Of a DNA stretch of 64,000 nucleotides, positions 32,519-43,261 are shown one piece after another. The notes beneath the pieces are model-generated. The model was not told the origin of the DNA and searched no databases. It worked only from the letters and a program-made list of their open reading frames with translations. Made by a program: the position numbers and the translations under genes. How positions within the stretch are numbered: the stretch's first letter is position 1; the number at the start of each line of letters is the position of its first letter. The stretch comes from Norana najaformis. Taxonomy: Eukaryota; Annelida; Clitellata; Crassiclitellata; Hormogastridae. Location: contig OZ029913.1 of the NCBI GenBank assembly GCA_964023275.1, positions 48,363,976 through 48,427,975 of the forward strand, written 5' to 3'.

Positions 32519-32636
32519 CCATTTTGTGCACTGTGACATGTCTGCCACAGACCATGCACCAATTAATGATCTTCTAGACATTGCTGGGCTTACTCAGCTG
32601 AACTTTGCAAGGGACAAGCGTGTGTTGACTGTATGA
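32519..32636 (+). CDS. PRXL2C: PRXL2C-like gene, last exon
   Basis: The acceptor TTTTCTAG precedes the exon, which in phase encodes GNVCHFVHCDMSATDHAPIN, then DLLDIAGLTQLNF and ends ARDKRVLTV at TGA 32634-32636. Family members end with a very similar IHFIHRDxxxxDHxPIN...LLxLxGxxxxNF...VIxV pattern. All three exons are open and in matching phase, so the gene is probably alive. Confidence 0.75.
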
Positions 32637-32685
32637 TCCAGCAAAACAGTAGGTGACCAAGGCAGAGAATATGACAACGTGCATC

Positions 32686-32691
32686 AATAAA
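32686..32691 (+). terminator. Polyadenylation signal of the PRXL2C-like gene
   Basis: AATAAA 50 bp after the stop codon of the last exon, at a normal place for cleavage and polyadenylation. Confidence 0.5.
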
Positions 32692-32699
32692 AATTTCTA

Positions 32700-33229
32700 C
32701 AGCCATTTACTGCAGCTTGCTAATGGAAGAACCTCCTTTATAGAAATAGAAAATTTGCTGAAACTACTTTGAATCTCTTGCTTTTAATAAGCATCCTGTC
32801 TTACTTCAGCAACATTGTGCAAAACAGTATTTGTAATATCGTTTTATTTTAAAATTACTGAATAGTACATGTTATTTTGTTTATTTGAAATACTTCTGTT
32901 TTGTTTTGTTTATTTGAAATAATTCTGCTGTGTATTTTATTCTAGTATTTTGAAAATATGTCTCAATATAATTTTATAGTGTCTTGATCTCCAGTGTATT
33001 AACGAATAGACGTCACATTGGCAGCTTTACAGAAATCCATAGACGATCTAAGTTCAACAGACTGATGTGCAGGCTGAAAGTTTGCTTGGACATAACATTA
33101 TTTTGCCCTCTGGATCTGCTTGTAAGACATTTAAAGGTTTTATTGCCAAAAGACCAACTTCAAGGACATTTTTTTGTTTACTGGAATTTGGAGAGTACTC
33201 TTAACCAAGATGATGGCGCTGCTATACAA
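32700..33229. other. Non-coding stretch
   Basis: AT-rich DNA downstream of the host gene. Near-repeats of GTTTATTTGAAATA at 32878 and 32908 are the only structure seen. A small open frame at 32984-33250 has no known motif. Confidence 0.35.
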
Positions 33230-33630
33230 ACAACATCATTATCATCATAAACCATGGGCTCAACACCTGTCGGTGTCTGATGCCAATCTCACTATGTTCC
33301 TTCACTGTTGTCTTTCCATTATGGCGTGGCTCAGCTTCTGGAGTAATGTTCCACACCATTCATTTATGTCATCTACCCATTCTTTATGGGGTCGTCCTCT
33401 CTTGTTTCGTCCATCCATCATTCCAAACACTAATGTTTGGATCTTCCTATCGTTGTGACATATATATTCTACATATGTGACCAAATAATCCCAGTTTCCT
33501 CTGTACTATCTTCTGCATCAAGTTCTCTTTGAGATGTATCAGTCTTTATAGTTCTGCATTGCTCACCTTTGTGTCCATCCTATTTTCATAATCTTCCTAT
33601 AGCATTTTCTCTCGAAGGCCAGTATCCTTC
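33230..33630 (-). pseudogene. RTE-like LINE, C-terminal fragment and tail
   Basis: The minus strand shows ERKCYRKIMKIGW near 33615, then RKIQTLVFGMMDGRNKRGRP and HKEWVDDINEWCGTLL, the terminal motifs of RTE-type LINEs. It ends in an ATGATGATAATGATG-type tail at about 33235. It stops abruptly at the LTR of Gmr1-like copy 2 (33631). It is probably the 3' end of the LINE whose 5' part lies at 39036-41450. Confidence 0.7.
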
Positions 33631-33888
33631 TGTAAGCACGATTTTGTTAGCTTAATGAAGTGTGATGTTCAGTAGATAGGGTGCAATCGTACACCTGCTG
33701 TATATATGTATGTGTGCACATTAGTTAAGGTATGTGAGGTATATAGCCAGTGTATAGACGAATAAGATATGACACAGTGGTGGTAATTGTGAAGATTGAG
33801 GTAGTAGAAGATAGAAATGTTTTGTGAGTTGACAATACACACTTGAATTTCGTAGTTTGTGTTCGATTGAGTAAAAAAACAGTTTGCA
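33631..33888 (+). repeat. Left LTR of Gmr1-like copy 2
   Basis: Begins TGTAAGCACGATTTTG and ends ACAGTTTGCA, followed by TTTAGTGGTTAGAGCGG, the same primer-site region as copy 1. At 258 bp it is longer than the 188-bp LTR of copy 1 and only partly alignable, so the two belong to different subfamilies. Confidence 0.75.
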
Positions 33889-34201
33889 TTTAGTGGTTAG
33901 AGCGGTGGGATACAAAGTCCCAACTGAAGAAAGAACAAGTCGAGGAAACCGATGAGTGTAAAGTAGGAACGTTGATAAATATGAAGAGAAGAATTCGCAA
34001 CCAGAGAGAAAACAAGGCGAGGCAACGGAAGACACTGGTGTTTGGAAAGAACAGGACAGACGTGGATGAAGATGCAAAGAAGGTGAAACTACGCAGCAAC
34101 CGGGAACAAGTATAAAATTTATTTGTTCGGCACAAAACAAAACCACCCTTCGTTCAGGTGAACTCATTAGGCGGATATCACCTGAAGTAAACGAGTAAGA
34201 T

Positions 34202-35675
34202 GGAGTGGTTAACGACAGAAAAGCAAAATTATATAAAGAAAATGTCGTCTGATAGATTAAAGCAAATGTTGTTGAAAGCGGGGTATAAGGAGAAACAGAT
34301 GAAGGACGTGACATGTGAGGCTTTGATGGAGACTTTAGCTGAGTACGGCTAAACGAAGAAACTGAAGACGGAGCAGTAGGTGGCATTGTAGAAAAAGAAG
34401 TCGAGAAAACACCTGCACCGATGTCTATGGAAGTATTTCTGCAATGGATGATAATGAGAGAAGAGAGAGAGAGGAGAAACGAAGAAAAGAGGAATTGGAG
34501 TTACAAAGGGGGAAAGAAGAGAAAGCAGAAAAGGCTCATAAAGAGGAACTGGAGAGAGTAGAATGGGCTTGCAAAGCAGAATTGGAATTGAAAAGACAAA
34601 CATTTGAGCTTCAAATTGAACAAGTAAGAAAAGATCAGGAAGAGGCCAAAAGAAGGAGAATGGAACAGCAGATGGAGGTAGAAGAGAATATGAAGAGAGT
34701 GGTTAGACCATCTGCAACAGATGGAAGAACAGAGAGAAAGAGAAGAAACAAAAGAAGTGGCCCGTATGAAAGAAAGTGAAACGTTGTTAGCGAAGGTCAA
34801 GAAGATAGGAGATGCCATGAAGCACATTTTGCCGGGTATGCCCTTTGACATGAAGGAAATACCATTATATTTTGAAACCGTGAAGAACACGTTCCACAGT
34901 TTTGAGGTTGATGAAAAATAATGGGCAAAGTTGTTATTACCACTGATGATGTCAAAATCGTGTACTGTTTTGAATAGATTGTCATATGCTGATTTGGAAG
35001 ATTACCAGAAGGTTAAGAATCATTTGTTGAAAGAATTCAAATTAACGCCGAGAGGGTGCAGTTCTCGATTTATAGATGCTAAAAGACAGCGGAAGAGGCG
35101 TACACTATGTTTACAGCTAGACTGAAGAATTTACTAAACTGTTATGTAGAAGGGTGGAGAAAGAATATGAGATGTTATTTGATCTATTGGTGGCAGTTAA
35201 GTTAAAAGAGACATTACCACCAGGTTCAGTGCAATTTGTTTTGTCAAAAGAGGGAGTTAATTGTTTTTAATCTAGCGTTGTGGCGGACTTAGCGGATTTA
35301 TATTTAATTAACCAGATGGGTACAGGTATGTAGAACAAGAATAACTATGAACGTTGGGGAAGCAACCAAATCAGATGGGTAAATGGAGGGGAATTAAAGA
35401 GACCAGTGGGCAAGGGTTTGGCAACCAGTTTAAAATGAAGGAGACTAGAACAAACTTTCCAGTGGTGACAGAAGAAAAAGAACCAGTTATGTGTGGACAG
35501 ACTTACAACAGGTCGTCACAGAATTTTGTCAGAAGAGAGGCAAGAGATCCTTTCAGAAGAACAAGAGATAATGAACAGAGAAGTGAAATGAAACGATGCC
35601 ACTTTTGTGTATCTGATAGACATTTGGTAAAAAAATTGTATGCTTCTGAGTACCAGCATCAGTTATGCAAAGAAT
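34202..35675 (+). pseudogene. gag: gag of Gmr1-like copy 2
   Basis: It repeats the layout of copy 1: MEWLTTEKQ start, SAP-like helices, charged coiled coil, the block with MPFDMKEIPLYFETVKN, a SCAN-like segment and a zinc knuckle (CHFCVSDRHLVKK, with its last cysteine displaced by a shift). Frameshifts and stops occur throughout. After the knuckle the sequence jumps to the integrase start, so the protease and the charged linker are deleted. Confidence 0.75.
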
Positions 35676-35679
35676 AAGA

Positions 35680-36175
35680 TGTTAGATCAAGTGATATACC
35701 AACTCGTGCTGCCCAAAGAGAGAAGACTGCAAGTGTTGGAACTGGCACATGAATCTGTATTTGGTGGGCATCTTGGAGACGAGAAGACAAGAGAATGAAT
35801 CAAGTTACCATTTGTGTGGCTGAAAATGCGAAGAGATGTTGAAAAATATTGTAAGTCCTGCAGAAACTGCCAACTGAAATCGAGAAACTTGGTGATGATA
35901 GGATACCGATTATTATAAATAGAGAAGAAATTCCTTTTCAAAGGGTAACTATGGACGTTGTGGGTCCCATAGAACCGACTTCTGCAGCTGGGCACAAGTA
36001 TTGTCTATGTATCGTCAATTCGTGTACAAGATGGCCTATGATATACTTAATGAAAACATTGTCAGTGAACGTGGTACGTGAAGGATTACTGAAAATGTTT
36101 ATTAATATGGGAGTTCCGTTAGTAATTACTAGTGATCAAGGAACGAACTTCACGACGAGTGTAACAAGAGAATTT
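35680..36175 (+). pseudogene. Integrase of Gmr1-like copy 2, first part
   Basis: It starts with the block YQLVLPKERRLQ-like in a shifted frame, keeps the zinc residues and then TMDVVGPIEPTSAAGHKY with the first catalytic D and ITSDQGTNFTTSVTREF with the second. The frame ends abruptly at 36175, where transposon copy B begins. The TTT at 36173-36175 is one half of its target duplication. Confidence 0.8.
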
Positions 36176-38799
36176 CACTGGCCAACACATAATTTGTTGC
36201 CTCAAATGTTAGAACTGTTTCTGGGTATATTTGACCTGCTGATTCCAGAAAAGGCACCAGTTTTCCCCAGCAGGTCTAGTTTTCGAGATATAGAACATTA
36301 TGCCATATACCAGTCCTTGCCTCTGCTCGCCCATAAAACATAAGGCTATAGCTATAATTATGTAGTGCTCAATTTATTATGTGATACACTAAATAAACAT
36401 AATAATACAAATACTTAAAAGAAAATGGTAGTACCTGAAACTGTACTTATATGATACCAAACAGAACAAGTTTGTTATAAAAATTTCAAGTCATTCGACA
36501 CCGAAGAAGCTCCTTTTGTACGATTTCCGAGTGTGGCATCTGCCGGAACAATCGCGCATAATATTCCAGCAATAGTCTGCCATCATGTGTGCATCCCATC
36601 TTCCTTGATATCGATTTTCCATTGTTTTGATGTCTTGGTGAAATCTTTCACCTTGCTCTTCGCTGAAGTCACCAAGATTCTCTGGAAAGCGATCTAAGTG
36701 ACTGTGGAGATAATGGACTTTAATGCTCATGTTGCAGCCAAGCTTGTTGAAATGAAGAAGCATATCCTCTACTAGTTGTGCATAATTGTCTGCCTTCTTG
36801 TTGCCAAGAAAATTTTTAGTTACAAGAACAAAGGAAGACCAGGCACAAGATTCGATTTCATTCACTGATGGTATGAAAAGTGGGTCATTCATAAGTTGCC
36901 TGATCTGTGGACCATCGAAGATTCCAGCCTTCAATTTTTCCATTGTAATTCCTGGTAACTTGTGTACTATGTATTCGAAGCATGAACCTTCTTTATTCAA
37001 AGCCCTGACAAATTGTTTCATCAGGCCTAGCTTTATATGTAGTGGTGGCAGTATGATCCTATCTCGTGCCACCAAAGATTCCTTGATTACATTTTGAGCT
37101 CCAACCACCATGTCTTTCCTCGAAGGCCAATCTTTTCTTGTCCAATGTTCATGCTTGGCTCTACTGTCCCAAAGACACAAAAAGCAGGGATACTTTGTGT
37201 AGCCACTTTGTTGACCAAGGAGGAAATTTACCATCTTCAAGTCTACACAAATTACCCATTGATGTTCTTTGTATTTTATCTTTTCCAGTACTAAAGAGAT
37301 GGCATTGTACTCTTCTTTCATCCTGGTGGAGTGACCGATTGGAATAGAACCAAATTTGTTGCCGTTATTTAAAAGCACACATTTCAGACTACGTTTTGAA
37401 CTGTCGATAAAAAGACGCCACTCATCTGGGCTGTAATCCGACAGACCAATTTTCTTCAATAAGTTGCTGATGTCATTACAGAATACTAGGTTGTTGTCTT
37501 CGGTAAAGAATGGCAGCAAATCCTTTTCTCTGTTTCTATAAATTGTAATTTTCGTTCCAGGCTGAAGTGCATTCTTTTCCTTTAGTCTGGACGCAAGCAA
37601 TTCAGAGGACTCTTTGGAAAGATTTAAGTCCCTGATCAGATCACTCAACTCTTTTTGGTCAAAACGTTCACTGTGTGAAGTTGATTGGAAATCACTGTCA
37701 CTGCCCCCACTTTCTTCACTTTCGTCATCTTGTCCGATATTGGACATGCAAGTCTCATCGTCTGAGAGCTGAGGTAGTTCGCGAAAAGGTGGAACTGGTA
37801 CAATATCCGAATGCGGAACAGGTCTCCTGGCTGAAGGTATATCAGGGTAAGACAACTTGTGACGATTATTTCGATTGATGCCTATGATATTAACCATACA
37901 AAAGTAACAGTCGTCGAAGTGGTTTATCTGTTCCCTCCAAACCATCGGTACACCAAATTTCAGGCAGCTTCTCTTTCCAATTGTCCAGTGGCGCAATTGT
38001 TCAATACAAGTTTTGCATACTGCATGAGGAGCCCATTGCTTATCTTGATCTCCAAGTTTGACACCAAAATAACCTACATATGCTCTTTTTACAAACTCAG
38101 AAATCGGTTTCCTGTTTGCTTTTAGTGTGTATTCCCCACAAATGTAGCAGAATATATCTGGATGGTTAATGCAGCTCCGTCTGGAAGTAGCCATAACCTT
38201 AAGGATGTTCGCATCTGAGGAATTAAATGACTAACCTAAAAAATAGTAAGAACATGTAGTTATTTAATGCTCACATTCACAAATTGTTCTTGCGACCAAC
38301 TCTTAATATGCCCTAAGACGACTGCGGCTGCTCTAGCTTTCAGGAGGCGGTTTATATAGGCTATAAATGCTGACTTCAGCATAATCTATTTACATAGTTC
38401 GAAACCATGAAACGCTGTATAAGCACAAATAAATTCTAAATGAGGCCATGAATTTAGTGCTGAGTAAGCTGTAGGCTACGGAATAGTTATTTCGTTGAAT
38501 CAGCAATATCTCAGCACGCGGCAAGATATGCTGATTTTACATTATAAGGATGTAGGCATTATATGAATCAGCAAGAATTATAATTAGCCATAAATAAAGC
38601 TTATTATGACATTTTAGTTTTGCCAAAGACATCGTTTAAAGAGTGGACTGGGTTTTCTTTACAAAATCGACGATATCTCAGAAACTAGACCTGATGCACT
38701 CAATCCAATGACATTTTCTGAATCAGCGCCCAAAATTACCCCAAGAACAGGTCTAAAACCGAAGGCAACAAGAAAAAAAAATTTTTCTGTTGGCCAGTG
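36176..38799 (-). mobile_element. CACTG-ended DNA transposon, copy B, complete
   Basis: The element starts CACTGGCCAACA at 36176 and ends TGTTGGCCAGTG at 38799. TTT flanks both ends (36173-36175 and 38800-38802), and removing the element plus one TTT restores the integrase reading of the host retrotransposon. Beyond the 12-bp perfect tips the ends stay similar for about 130 bp, including GCTGATTC..AGAAAA and CAGGTCTAGTTT..GAGATAT. The 2624-bp element has one long gene on the minus strand. CACTG tips and 3-bp duplications fit the CACTA/EnSpm group. Confidence 0.9.
36491..38194 (-). CDS. Putative transposase of the CACTG-ended family, full length
   Basis: An intact 567-residue protein starting at ATG 38194. 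The N-terminus is cysteine-rich (FCYICGEYTL, HAVCKTCIEQL, FDDCYFCMVN) and has AYVGYFGVKLGDQDKQWAPH; it probably binds zinc and DNA. Residues about 140-190 are an acidic, serine-rich linker. The C-terminal two thirds has EWRLFIDSSKRSLK, ICVDLKMVNFLLG, TKYPCFLCLWDSRAKHEHW, PPLHIKLGLMKQF, HYLHSHLDRFPENLGDFSEE and GERFHQDI. This half is conserved in copy C and is likely catalytic. The family is common in animals and usually called uncharacterized; the transposase role is inferred from its exact fit inside a TIR-bounded element. Confidence 0.8.
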   Translation of the reverse strand: MATSRRSCINHPDIFCYICGEYTLKANRKPISEFVKRAYVGYFGVKLGDQDKQWAPHAVCKTCIEQLRHWTIGKRSCLKFGVPMVWREQINHFDDCYFCMVNIIGINRNNRHKLSYPDIPSARRPVPHSDIVPVPPFRELPQLSDDETCMSNIGQDDESEESGGSDSDFQSTSHSERFDQKELSDLIRDLNLSKESSELLASRLKEKNALQPGTKITIYRNREKDLLPFFTEDNNLVFCNDISNLLKKIGLSDYSPDEWRLFIDSSKRSLKCVLLNNGNKFGSIPIGHSTRMKEEYNAISLVLEKIKYKEHQWVICVDLKMVNFLLGQQSGYTKYPCFLCLWDSRAKHEHWTRKDWPSRKDMVVGAQNVIKESLVARDRIILPPLHIKLGLMKQFVRALNKEGSCFEYIVHKLPGITMEKLKAGIFDGPQIRQLMNDPLFIPSVNEIESCAWSSFVLVTKNFLGNKKADNYAQLVEDMLLHFNKLGCNMSIKVHYLHSHLDRFPENLGDFSEEQGERFHQDIKTMENRYQGRWDAHMMADYCWNIMRDCSGRCHTRKSYKRSFFGVE

Positions 38800-39035
38800 T
38801 TTCTGAAAATGATGGGATACAGTCCAAGATTCAATATACCAGGACACCCAGAAGCAGCTGGGCTGGTTGAGAGATGGAATCAAATTTTTAAGAAAATGAT
38901 CCATTATGTGATTATTGATAATCCACGTCAATGGCATAAGATTATACTGTTCACAGTGTGGGCATTAAGAGAAGTCCCGAATGCAACGATGGGAGTCGCT
39001 CCATACTGTTTAGTTTATGGAAAACTTCCAAGAGG
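38800..39035 (+). pseudogene. Integrase of Gmr1-like copy 2, second part
   Basis: It resumes right after copy B with FLKMMGYSPRFN, GHPEAAGLVERWNQIF (catalytic E), the block IDNPRQWHKI and VAPYCLVYGKLPRG, matching copy 1. Similarity stops at about 39035, where the LINE on the opposite strand takes over. Confidence 0.8.
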
Positions 39036-41450
39036 TCATCGTGAAAAATTCTGACTAGTACTTCTTTCCTTCTGCCCAAGTCATATGTCATAATTCCGAG
39101 GTTTATAAAGTTTTCAATATTTTCCAACTACATGCCATCTACAACCATCTTCCTTGTTAAATTCTTTTTGCCAAATGCCATTGTTTTTGTTTTTTCAAAA
39201 TTCATGGTAAGGCCATATATCTTTCCTTCTACATTCAGCTTTTGTACCTTGTGCTTCAATCGTTGTTAGCTTTCTCCAATCAGGTCAAAATCGTCGGCAA
39301 AGCAAATATTATTGATCCTTATGCCGCTGACCGATACGCCATCATTTTCCTTGATCTTGTCCAGTGGTTTTTCTAGGTGTGTGATAAAACATTTCGTGAT
39401 ATTGGATCACCCTGTCTTGTACCTCTGCTAGTGTCAAACCAAACTCCAGTTTCACCACATGCTGTGACTACTGCCTTTGCATTGCTGTTGATTTCCTTCA
39501 GTAGACGAGTCATTTTGTTATCCATGCCACACGATTCCAAGACTGCCCATGTTACACTTTGATCGATGCTATCAAAAGCCTTTTTGAAGTCTACAAAGCA
39601 GTTATAGATTTCCTTGTTCTTTCTTCAGTCTTTTTTCCCTATTAGTCTCAGTGCTAGCATCTGTTGTACAGTATTTCTGTCTCTTCTAAATCCTGCCTGC
39701 TCATCTGCCAGATACTTTACCAAGGTGACTTTTCAATGCAATAGTTCTATACTTATTGCATTCTAGTGCATTTCCTTTCTTGTGAAGAACAATTAGAATT
39801 GACTTCTTCCATTCCTCTGGTTGTGTCCTTCTTTCAATATTTCATTACAAAGCTTGTGTATCTCCTCTTATATGATATATCATCCACTTTTTATCATCTC
39901 GCCTGTTGTACCATCGTTGCCCGGACTTTTATTGTTTTTCAATCATTGCACAGCTCTTATCACCTCTGCCTCCAAGATATCATTTCCAATATCTTCAACT
40001 GGTGGAGATATTTCTTTCAGTTCTGTAATTACCTGTTTTGTGATATCTTGATCCATTTGCGCTTTGTACAAGTTGCTACAGTAATCTGTCTGTCTTTGTA
40101 CAATGTCTGCTTTGTTCATCAGCACTGCACCCTTTTCATCCCTGATTGCTGCAAGTCTTGGCTGCCATTTTGTGTTAATATTCCTGATCATCTTGTATAC
40201 CTCTCTTGTTTTGCATTCTCTGTAATAGTTTTCTGTGTCTCTGCATTGGTCTTCAAACCTTTTGGCTTTGTGTGCTCTGGCAGCTTTCCGTACTTTATTG
40301 CTTTTTGCCCTGTATAGTCCGTCTGCTGTATCAGAGCTGTCTCTTCTGATCTTCAGTTTTCTTTCCTCTTGCACCAGTCTCATAGTCTCTGGTGTGACCA
40401 TTTTTTACTGATCTTCTCTTGTTCTGGGATCACCTGTTGTGCTGCCTCCATTATCTTCTTCTTCTTCTTCTTGGTCAATTGCTCTGTCCTATTGTTTACA
40501 TCCTGTTCCTTACCAAGTTCTTTAAGCTTTGCTTCCAGTGCATTTTGATATGCACTCTGTATTTCTTTATCAGCCAATCTTGATATATCTCTTATTTTCT
40601 GCATTTCCACCTTGTTTTTCCATTTGATGTTTATTTTGATGTTTTGCAATCACCAGACTGTGATCCATATCCACATCTGCACCCTGAAATGTCCGACATT
40701 GCTGTACTGATGTTGTCCATCGCGCATTGATTAAGATCAGATCTATCATTTTTCTGGATTTGTTTTCACAAGAGCGCCATTTCCATTTATGACAGTCTTT
40801 CCGTTGAAACCTTGTGTTACAGATCATTAATTCGTTATCCATTGCAAATTCCAGCAACTTCTCACCACTCATTTCTATTGTTCTATTCCCATATCCAAAT
40901 CTTCCCATGATTTTCTCCCACCCTACATTATCTGAGCTGATCTTCATGTTCCAATTGCCTCCAACAATAAGCACATCTCGCTTGAGTACTTCTTCGACTG
41001 CTGATGTCAGATCTCTATAAAACCTCTCAAAGTCTTCATCTGAACTTTCTGGTTGTTGGGCTCCAAATCTTGCCACTAATATTCTGTCGCTTACTGGTTT
41101 AGATCCTATCAAGGCATCGCGAGCTTTGTTGTTTAACAGGAAACCGAAACCTGTTTCATGTCTACTGTCATTTCTTGACCATATGATTTAACCTCCGTTC
41201 ATTTCTCCCGCCAGCGTCCAACACATTTCCAAAATTCCAAGACTGTCCTATCTGTAGTTTTTTCATCTCTTCTTGAAGCAGCTGCACTTTGCCTGCCACC
41301 CACAGTATTCGGACATTCCATGTTCCTACTGATAGTATGTTCTTAGCAAGTTTAATCTTTCTTCAGTAGCTGACTTTTCGATCCAACCCCGATTGTGCAG
41401 TTGGAGTCGTGGACCTTGTTTGGTCGGGCGATGTCCGGGCTGGCATGTTT
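39036..41450 (-). pseudogene. RTE-like LINE, 5' and middle part
   Basis: On the minus strand a worn LINE begins near 41350 with the nuclease start SVGTWNVRIL, then VLIVGGNWNMKIS, IDLILINARWTTS and DVDMDHSLVIAK (nuclease catalytic residues, with N in place of D in GGNWNM). A linker with AHKAKRFEDQCRDTENYYRE follows, then decayed RT with ICFADDFDLIGE near 39290. It stops at about 39036, at the broken end of Gmr1-like copy 2. The 3' end at 33230-33630 probably belongs to the same insertion, with some sequence lost between. Confidence 0.7.
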
Positions 41451-41608
41451 ATGGGTTTAAGTTTCCTGGGATCAGATTTCAATCGTAGTTGTTTTTTTAC
41501 TGTCAGCACATCGACACTCACCTGACAAGATATTACATGATATTAAATAATTTAAAAAAACAACTATGATTGAAATCTGATCCCAGGAAACTTAAACTCA
41601 TGAACATG
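41444..41608. repeat. Large imperfect palindrome (arms about 56 bp)
   Basis: Left arm 41444-41499 (CATGTTTATGGGTTTAAGTT ... TTTTTTTA) pairs with right arm 41552-41608 (TTAAAAAAACAACTATGATT ... CATG), with only a few mismatches and a loop of about 52 bp. The transcript or single strand would form a strong hairpin. It lies next to the 5' end of the LINE relic. Confidence 0.8.
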
Positions 41609-41704
41609 GGTTTACACACATAAAGTTTTCCTTTGAAAGAGTTTATGGTTTCGTAGCATTCACTGTCACCGAGTCGCTCTTTTGGAAGTGCTTTGAGCCA
41701 GGAG

Positions 41705-41825
41705 TAAGGTGACCACAAGTTTCAAGCCACATTCAAACAACCACAGGTTTCTAGCCACCTTCAAATGACCACAGGTTTCAAGCCACCTCCCAAACTACCA
41801 CAGATTTCAACTCACCTCCCAAACG
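41705..41825. repeat. Minisatellite, period about 30 bp, four copies
   Basis: Units of the form ACCACAGGTTTCAAGCCACC followed by TTCAAATG or TCCCAAAC repeat four times with small changes. No gene overlaps them. Confidence 0.75.
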
Positions 41826-41844
41826 AATGTGCCTTTAAATAGTT

Positions 41845-41882
41845 AATAATAATAATAATAACAATAATAATAATAAAAATAA
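41845..41882. repeat. (AAT)n microsatellite
   Basis: AATAATAATAATAACAATAATAA-type run of about 12 triplets. Confidence 0.85.
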
Positions 41883-42729
41883 GGTAATTGTTTTACAGTA
41901 CATTAGCATGCACCAACGTAAGCATGTAGAAATGCGAATTACATCAAATTATTGATAACTAGTGATAAAGAAATTTTACAATTAAATGGACATTAGATCA
42001 ACCATTTTGCTAACATTAAAATAACTTGAGTAAAAATTTTAATGTACATGATTTTCAATAATGATCATATGGCCTCAACCCTGCTCATTTTTCAATGAAT
42101 AAAAATATATTATTGATGTTTTAACATTTTCTTTAACGTCTAAATGTAGGTCAACGTTAAAACAACTGACAAAATAACTTTCAAAAAGTTTCATGCATCC
42201 ATTAGACCTATGAGTCCGCAAACTATTTTTAACATTGTAAAAAGTTTGTATGATGCCTGGGAGCTTTCCAGCTGAACAGTCAAGCCTCAGAGCCACATAC
42301 ACCATCTGCAACCGGGAAATCTTAGATTTGGCGGAGGAAAGCTGAAGAGTCTTTGGAGTGACATCGACCATTAATCATGAAGTGGTCCTGTGTGACCTGC
42401 CTGCTGTTGAGCGACAAATCTGATGGTTCGAGGGACTTTCAGATGCTGCTTCATTTTCTATCTACAGAGGACTATTGGATTGGCAGGCATCCGTGTGGTG
42501 GCGGACCACACCACCTATTGTCATTCATCATCCTCGATGCAGCAGGGTTCAGCAACTCAGAATATGCTATCATCTGTCAACTCTAGTTAAGAATCTGTTG
42601 GTTAGGCTCTTCACTTGTGTGTGAGTCTGTTTTGTATTTCGAGTTATCTGAGCATTTCTTGCGTAGTGATAAGCTTTCTGTTCTTAATTTAACATCATTT
42701 ACGGTAGTGCAGAGAGCGTCTCCAATTAG
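41883..42729. other. Stretch without a recognised gene
   Basis: A minus-strand frame at 42075-42371 (98 residues) has a fairly ordinary protein composition (SSAKSKISRLQMVYVALRLD) but no family I recognise. It could be a fragment of a further LINE, since an RT fragment follows on the same strand. Confidence 0.3.
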
Positions 42730-43140
42730 TTTCTGTTCAAGTAGCACCAGACAAATTTCTGATTATAATCACAATTACAATTATAATTGTGATTATATAA
42801 ACAGAAGTAAGAAGTGAAATAGCAGGATGCGAAAGTAATAGCTGGTATGCCAGCATACAAATGGTAGTCAAGCTGTCAGTGAGGTAAAGAACCAAGTGAA
42901 GTGGTATACAGTATAAATTAAGCAGGAGCAGACGCAGTACAGAACTTTGTGGAGCATCACAATTCAAGACAATGGGCCCGAAAATGAGTTGATTGATACA
43001 AACTTATTGAGTATGATGGTGCAGATAAGATGTGAATCAACTGAAAGTGGGACCAGAAAGATCAAACCAGTGTTTGAGGCATTGAGGCATATGTCATGAT
43101 CAGTTGTATCAGAAGCAGCAGATAGGCCCAAGATGTGGTG
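42730..43140 (-). pseudogene. CR1-like LINE, short RT fragment
   Basis: Minus-strand pieces in two or three frames show TDHDICLNASN-like (the DTTDH block), then CDAPQSSVLRLLLLNLYCIP, corresponding to GVPQGSVLGPLLFNLYTxP. All else is decayed. Confidence 0.5.
42762..42798. repeat. Perfect-looking AT-rich palindrome
   Basis: TATAATCACAATTACAATTA followed by TAATTGTGATTATA. The arms pair nearly completely with almost no loop. Confidence 0.7.
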
Positions 43141-43261
43141 GCAGTTATACTTTGCCTAATTTGTTCATAGAATTGATTATGTGATTGTGAGTGGTAAGTA
43201 GTGTGGCTTTACAGGAAGAGAGGTGACAGCTCAGGCGATTAGCAGCTACTTTTCCAGGATT

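Larger units (their letters stand above)
33631..39035 (+). mobile_element. Gmr1-like LTR retrotransposon, copy 2, truncated and interrupted
   Basis: The left LTR (33631-33888) and gag follow as in copy 1. Then a deletion of about 1.1 kb joins the zinc knuckle directly to integrase near 35675. The integrase core is split at 36175/38800 by CACTG transposon copy B, and the element ends at about 39035 in the middle of integrase. RT, RNase H and the right LTR are missing. It lies inside an RTE-like LINE of the opposite strand. Confidence 0.85.

Noticed and set aside
36786-38125. Plus-strand open frames in CACTG copy B
   Set aside because: They are shadows of the intact minus-strand transposase gene and recur only because copy A repeats the same DNA.
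39766-40317. 183-residue plus-strand frame rich in hydrophobic residues, resembling a membrane protein
   Set aside because: It is opposite to the charged linker of the RTE-like LINE on the minus strand; the apparent membrane segments are an antisense effect.
41700-41830. CRISPR-like array of short repeats
   Set aside because: The units are directly adjacent with no unique spacers, there are only four, and the context is eukaryotic. It is a minisatellite.
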